Source: Thiopontia sp964647745 (GTDB taxonomy: Bacteria; Pseudomonadota; Gammaproteobacteria; GCF-002020875). From it: DNA of 16,578 bases. The stretch spans positions 1-16,578 of the forward strand of contig CAZYJG010000028.1 of NCBI GenBank assembly GCA_964647745.1, in the 5' to 3' direction. Made by a program: the position numbers and the translations under genes. The notes beneath the pieces are model-generated. The model saw nothing but the letters and a program-made list of their open reading frames with translations. It ran no database searches and had not been told where the DNA came from. Positions 14,428 through 16,578 of this stretch are shown in pieces. Positions within the stretch are counted from its first letter, which is position 1; every line of letters begins with the position of its first letter.

Positions 14428-16124
14428 AGACACTGCACCAGCTTTTTCTGGACCGTGCTGAACAGACACCGGACGCAGTTGCCTATCGGAGTCATGACAG
14501 TGAACACAGCATCTGGATTGATCTGAGCTGGAGGCAGGTTGCAGAGCGTATTGGGCTCTGGGCGCAGCAACTACGTGAACAGGGAGTGTCCCGTGGAGAG
14601 CGTCTGGCCATTCTGCTGGAAAACTCGCCGGAGTGGATTGCCATTGACCAGGCCGCTCTCTCTCTTGGGATGGTGACAGTCCCGCTGTTCTATAATGATC
14701 GTGCAGAGAATATGGCCTACGTGGTTGCCCACTCCGGTACAAAAATTCTGATACTGCGAGAGCGTGAACAGTGGAAGGCACTGCAGCCCCTGGTTGAAGA
14801 TTCCTCTCTTGAGAGGGTGCTGTTGATTCCGTCAGGATGGGAGAGCTCGGGTGAGCTTCACTATCTCTGGAGAAGGGGGTCCGCTGTTCAGGAGCAGTGC
14901 CGCTCCTCCATCTCTGAGGAGCTGGCGACAATAATCTATACCTCCGGGACTACGGGAAACCCCAAGGGGGTGATGCTCTCCCATCACAACATCCTGGAGA
15001 ATTGCCGTGGTGCGCTGACTGTGGCGGAGGTCTTCCCCAGTGATGTTTTTCTCTCTTTTCTTCCACTCTCCCATGCGCTGGAACGTACCGTTGGCTGCTA
15101 CCTTCCGATGATGGCCGGAGCAACGGTTGCCTTTGCCCGTTCAGTGTTGACGATACAGCGTGATCTGCAGGTTATCCGGCCCTCGGTATTGATCACTGTT
15201 CCCCGGCTATTTGAAAAGGTTAATGAGCGTTTTGAGGAGAAGATTTCGGATGCCTCTGGGTTGATGCGCTGGTTGGTGAACAGCGCCGAGAGAACGGGAG
15301 TCATACACTTTCTGATTCAACAGGGGCGATCCAGATGGGGGGTTGCCCAGCTTCTCTACCCCCTGCTGGATCGGGTTGTTGGCAGAAAAATACGAGCCTC
15401 ACTGGGTGGCAGATTGCGTATTGTGGTCTCTGGGGGCGCTCCACTGGCTGCATCCATTGCCAACCGCTTCATCGGTTTTGGCGTCCCTATCCTGCAGGGG
15501 TATGGGCTGACGGAGTGCAGTCCGGTGGTCAGCAGTAACCGTCCAGAGTCGAACCATCCGGATAGCGTTGGTGAGCCACTGCCGGAGACAGAGCTGAAGA
15601 TTCAGGGGGGGAGTGGCGAACTGTTGGTGCGTGGCCCAGGGGTTATGATGGGATATTGGGAGCAACCTGTAGAAACAGAGAAGGCCATTGATTCAGAGAA
15701 ATGGTTTCATACAGGCGATGTTGCTGAAATTCGTGCTAATCATCTCTACATTACCGGCAGGATCAAGGATATTCTGGTCCTCTCCAATGGTGAGAAGATC
15801 TCGCCCGTCGACATTGAGATATCAATTCTTCAGGACCCATGGGTTGATCAGGTAATGGTGGTTGGCGAGGGTAGACCTTTTCTGATTGCACTGGTGGTAC
15901 TTAATGATCAGGGTCAGGGGTGTGATCGTGATACCTTGCTGGCCCGAATCTCTGGCCATATGGAGAGGTTCCCCGGGTATGCGAAGGTGAAACGGGTAAT
16001 TATTGCCCACAAGCCGTGGACCATAGATCAGGGGCTGGTTACGCCAACCATGAAGCTACGCAGAAGCAAGATTGTTGAGCGTTATGGGGGTCGGTTGGAA
16101 GCTATCTATAACCAGAATGATTAA
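14412..16124 (+). CDS. long-chain acyl-CoA synthetase (AMP-forming)
   Basis: This 570-residue adenylating enzyme activates a fatty acid to acyl-CoA via acyl-AMP, feeding the preceding beta-oxidation genes. The ATP loop YTSGTTGNPKGVMLSHHN spans 176-193. LSFLPLSHALER (214-225) and GYGLTECSPVVSSN (363-376) are typical of the FAA1/long-chain group. WFHTGD (431-436) holds the ribose-binding D436, GRIKD (449-453) begins the hinge to the small domain, and K548 in TPTMKLRRSK is the likely catalytic lysine. No signal peptide or membrane segment is seen. The ATG at 14412 lies inside the end of fadJ (16-base overlap), with agaggg upstream as ribosome site, so it is the last gene of the operon. Long-chain preference follows from family resemblance and context only. 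Confidence 0.92.
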   Translation: MGSSIETLHQLFLDRAEQTPDAVAYRSHDSEHSIWIDLSWRQVAERIGLWAQQLREQGVSRGERLAILLENSPEWIAIDQAALSLGMVTVPLFYNDRAENMAYVVAHSGTKILILREREQWKALQPLVEDSSLERVLLIPSGWESSGELHYLWRRGSAVQEQCRSSISEELATIIYTSGTTGNPKGVMLSHHNILENCRGALTVAEVFPSDVFLSFLPLSHALERTVGCYLPMMAGATVAFARSVLTIQRDLQVIRPSVLITVPRLFEKVNERFEEKISDASGLMRWLVNSAERTGVIHFLIQQGRSRWGVAQLLYPLLDRVVGRKIRASLGGRLRIVVSGGAPLAASIANRFIGFGVPILQGYGLTECSPVVSSNRPESNHPDSVGEPLPETELKIQGGSGELLVRGPGVMMGYWEQPVETEKAIDSEKWFHTGDVAEIRANHLYITGRIKDILVLSNGEKISPVDIEISILQDPWVDQVMVVGEGRPFLIALVVLNDQGQGCDRDTLLARISGHMERFPGYAKVKRVIIAHKPWTIDQGLVTPTMKLRRSKIVERYGGRLEAIYNQND

Positions 16125-16130
16125 AGATTT

Positions 16131-16191
16131 AGTGGACCAGAGTGGCCTGATCACAGAGTATATCCTCCTCCTTCAGGCCACCCCATCCACT
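16131..16191. repeat. long imperfect stem-loop at the end of the fatty-acid operon
   Basis: An inner 9-bp stem pairs GTGGCCTGA (16142-16150) with TCAGGCCAC (16173-16181) around a 22-base loop. An outer 6-bp stem pairs AGTGGA (16131-16136) with TCCACT (16186-16191), separated by a small 5/4 internal loop. It begins seven bases after the synthetase stop. There is no T-run, so it is probably an mRNA 3'-end or processing structure, or a Rho-linked end, rather than a classic intrinsic terminator. Confidence 0.6.
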
Positions 16192-16248
16192 TACAGATCC
16201 TACCCGTACCTTCCCTGAGGGCAATACGTGTTTTTACCTGTTTTTCTG

Positions 16249-16265
16249 CTGCACCGGAAGTGCAG
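16249..16265. repeat. small hairpin upstream of crcB
   Basis: CTGCAC (16249-16254) pairs with GTGCAG (16260-16265) around a five-base loop cggaa. It lies about 20 bases before the crcB -10 box, overlapping where the -35 element would be. It has no T-run. It may be a regulator site or incidental, and it does not resemble a fluoride riboswitch. Confidence 0.3.
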
Positions 16266-16284
16266 GAGAGAGATCCATCTCATG

Positions 16285-16290
16285 TATAAT
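16285..16290 (+). promoter_or_regulatory. -10 box of the crcB promoter
   Basis: TATAAT at 16285-16290 is a perfect sigma-70 -10 hexamer. The -35 position near 16262-16267 (gcagga) is a poor match. Transcription would start about 16296-16298, one to three bases before the crcB ATG at 16299, so the mRNA would be essentially leaderless from this promoter. Confidence 0.55.
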
Positions 16291-16298
16291 TCCCTGCT

Positions 16299-16578
16299 AT
16301 GCAACTGATTGCGATTGCTGCCGGAGGTGCCCTGGGTGCCGTAATGCGTTATCTCGTCTCCAACGGGATCTACGGCTGGCTGGGGCGCGGGTTTCCATGG
16401 GGTACCCTGACCGTCAACGTGCTGGGCTCATTGGTGATGGGGCTGCTCTTTGTGCTGCTGACGGAGCGTCTTGCACTGGGGCCACAGTGGCGTGCCTTTC
16501 TGCTGATCGGTTTTCTGGGGGCGTTTACCACCTTCTCGACCTTCTCGATGGAGACACTGAATCTGCTGGAGGGGGGTG
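16299..16578 (+). CDS. crcB: fluoride channel CrcB/FluC (5' part, cut by window end)
   Basis: The first 93 residues of a small membrane protein run off the right edge of the window. Family motifs are clear: GGALGAVMRY (9-18), the pore-helix block WGTLTVNVLGSLVMG (34-48) with its conserved Asn, and GFLGAFTTFSTFSMET (73-88), which carries the Phe and Thr/Ser residues that line the fluoride path. Three membrane segments are visible. Full-length family members have about 125 residues and four segments, and form antiparallel dimers that expel fluoride. The ATG at 16299 has no ribosome site within 20 bases and lies directly after a -10 box. It starts a new unit after the fatty-acid operon, 174 bases downstream of it. 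Confidence 0.93.
   Translation, partial: MQLIAIAAGGALGAVMRYLVSNGIYGWLGRGFPWGTLTVNVLGSLVMGLLFVLLTERLALGPQWRAFLLIGFLGAFTTFSTFSMETLNLLEGG

Noticed and set aside
14383..14931. 182-residue minus-strand open frame within the acyl-CoA synthetase
   Set aside because: It is antisense to conserved synthetase sequence, Pro/Ser/His-rich, and without recognisable domains.
16125..16298. Fluoride riboswitch before crcB
   Set aside because: The characteristic conserved GGCGATGG-type start and pseudoknot elements are not visible; the small CTGCAC/GTGCAG hairpin is unrelated.

Overview
The window reads as chromosomal DNA of a gammaproteobacterium. The basis is the FadI/FadJ-style beta-oxidation genes, an ECF sigma/RskA pair, cytochrome P460-type haem proteins and closely packed, overlapping genes. 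A free-living or symbiotic sulfur- or nitrogen-oxidising lineage would fit, but that is inference; no taxonomic marker (rRNA, ribosomal protein) is present. No tRNA, rRNA, CRISPR array, insertion sequence or phage gene was seen.

Left part (1-3531), stress and redox. A 57-residue unknown gene on the minus strand (52-225) diverges from an ECF sigma factor (335-883), which is translationally coupled to a membrane anti-sigma factor of the RskA type (880-1566). A strong intrinsic terminator (1597-1633) closes this pair. Two tandem paralogues of the cytochrome P460 / cytochrome c'-beta family follow (1760-2284 and 2354-2965). Both have signal peptides and one C-terminal CXXCH haem site, and a second hairpin with a T-run lies between them. 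An FNR/DNR-like box and a direct repeat sit just upstream of the first. A 114-residue protein of unknown function follows (3080-3424).

Middle part (3532-7819), central metabolism. A membrane-anchored, stand-alone glutamate-synthase-like FMN/[3Fe-4S] protein is preceded by nested inverted repeats. After it come a thiamine-diphosphate acetolactate synthase of AlsS-like type and an LDH-like malate dehydrogenase, coupled by a 4-base overlap. The synthase gene is visibly richer in G+C than the glutamate-synthase-like gene before it.

Right part (7919-16124), a five-gene operon in which every junction overlaps. The order is a permuted papain-like hydrolase (YiiX/LRAT-like superfamily), acyl-CoA dehydrogenase FadE, thiolase FadI, bifunctional hydratase/dehydrogenase FadJ, and a long-chain acyl-CoA synthetase. 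Together the last four activate a fatty acid and carry out all beta-oxidation steps. The hydrolase at the head is the most interesting part: an enzyme whose relatives include lipid acyl hydrolases and acyltransferases could release the fatty acids that the operon burns. A long imperfect stem-loop follows (16131-16191). The window ends inside crcB (fluoride channel), whose -10 box is so close to the start codon that the mRNA may be nearly leaderless.
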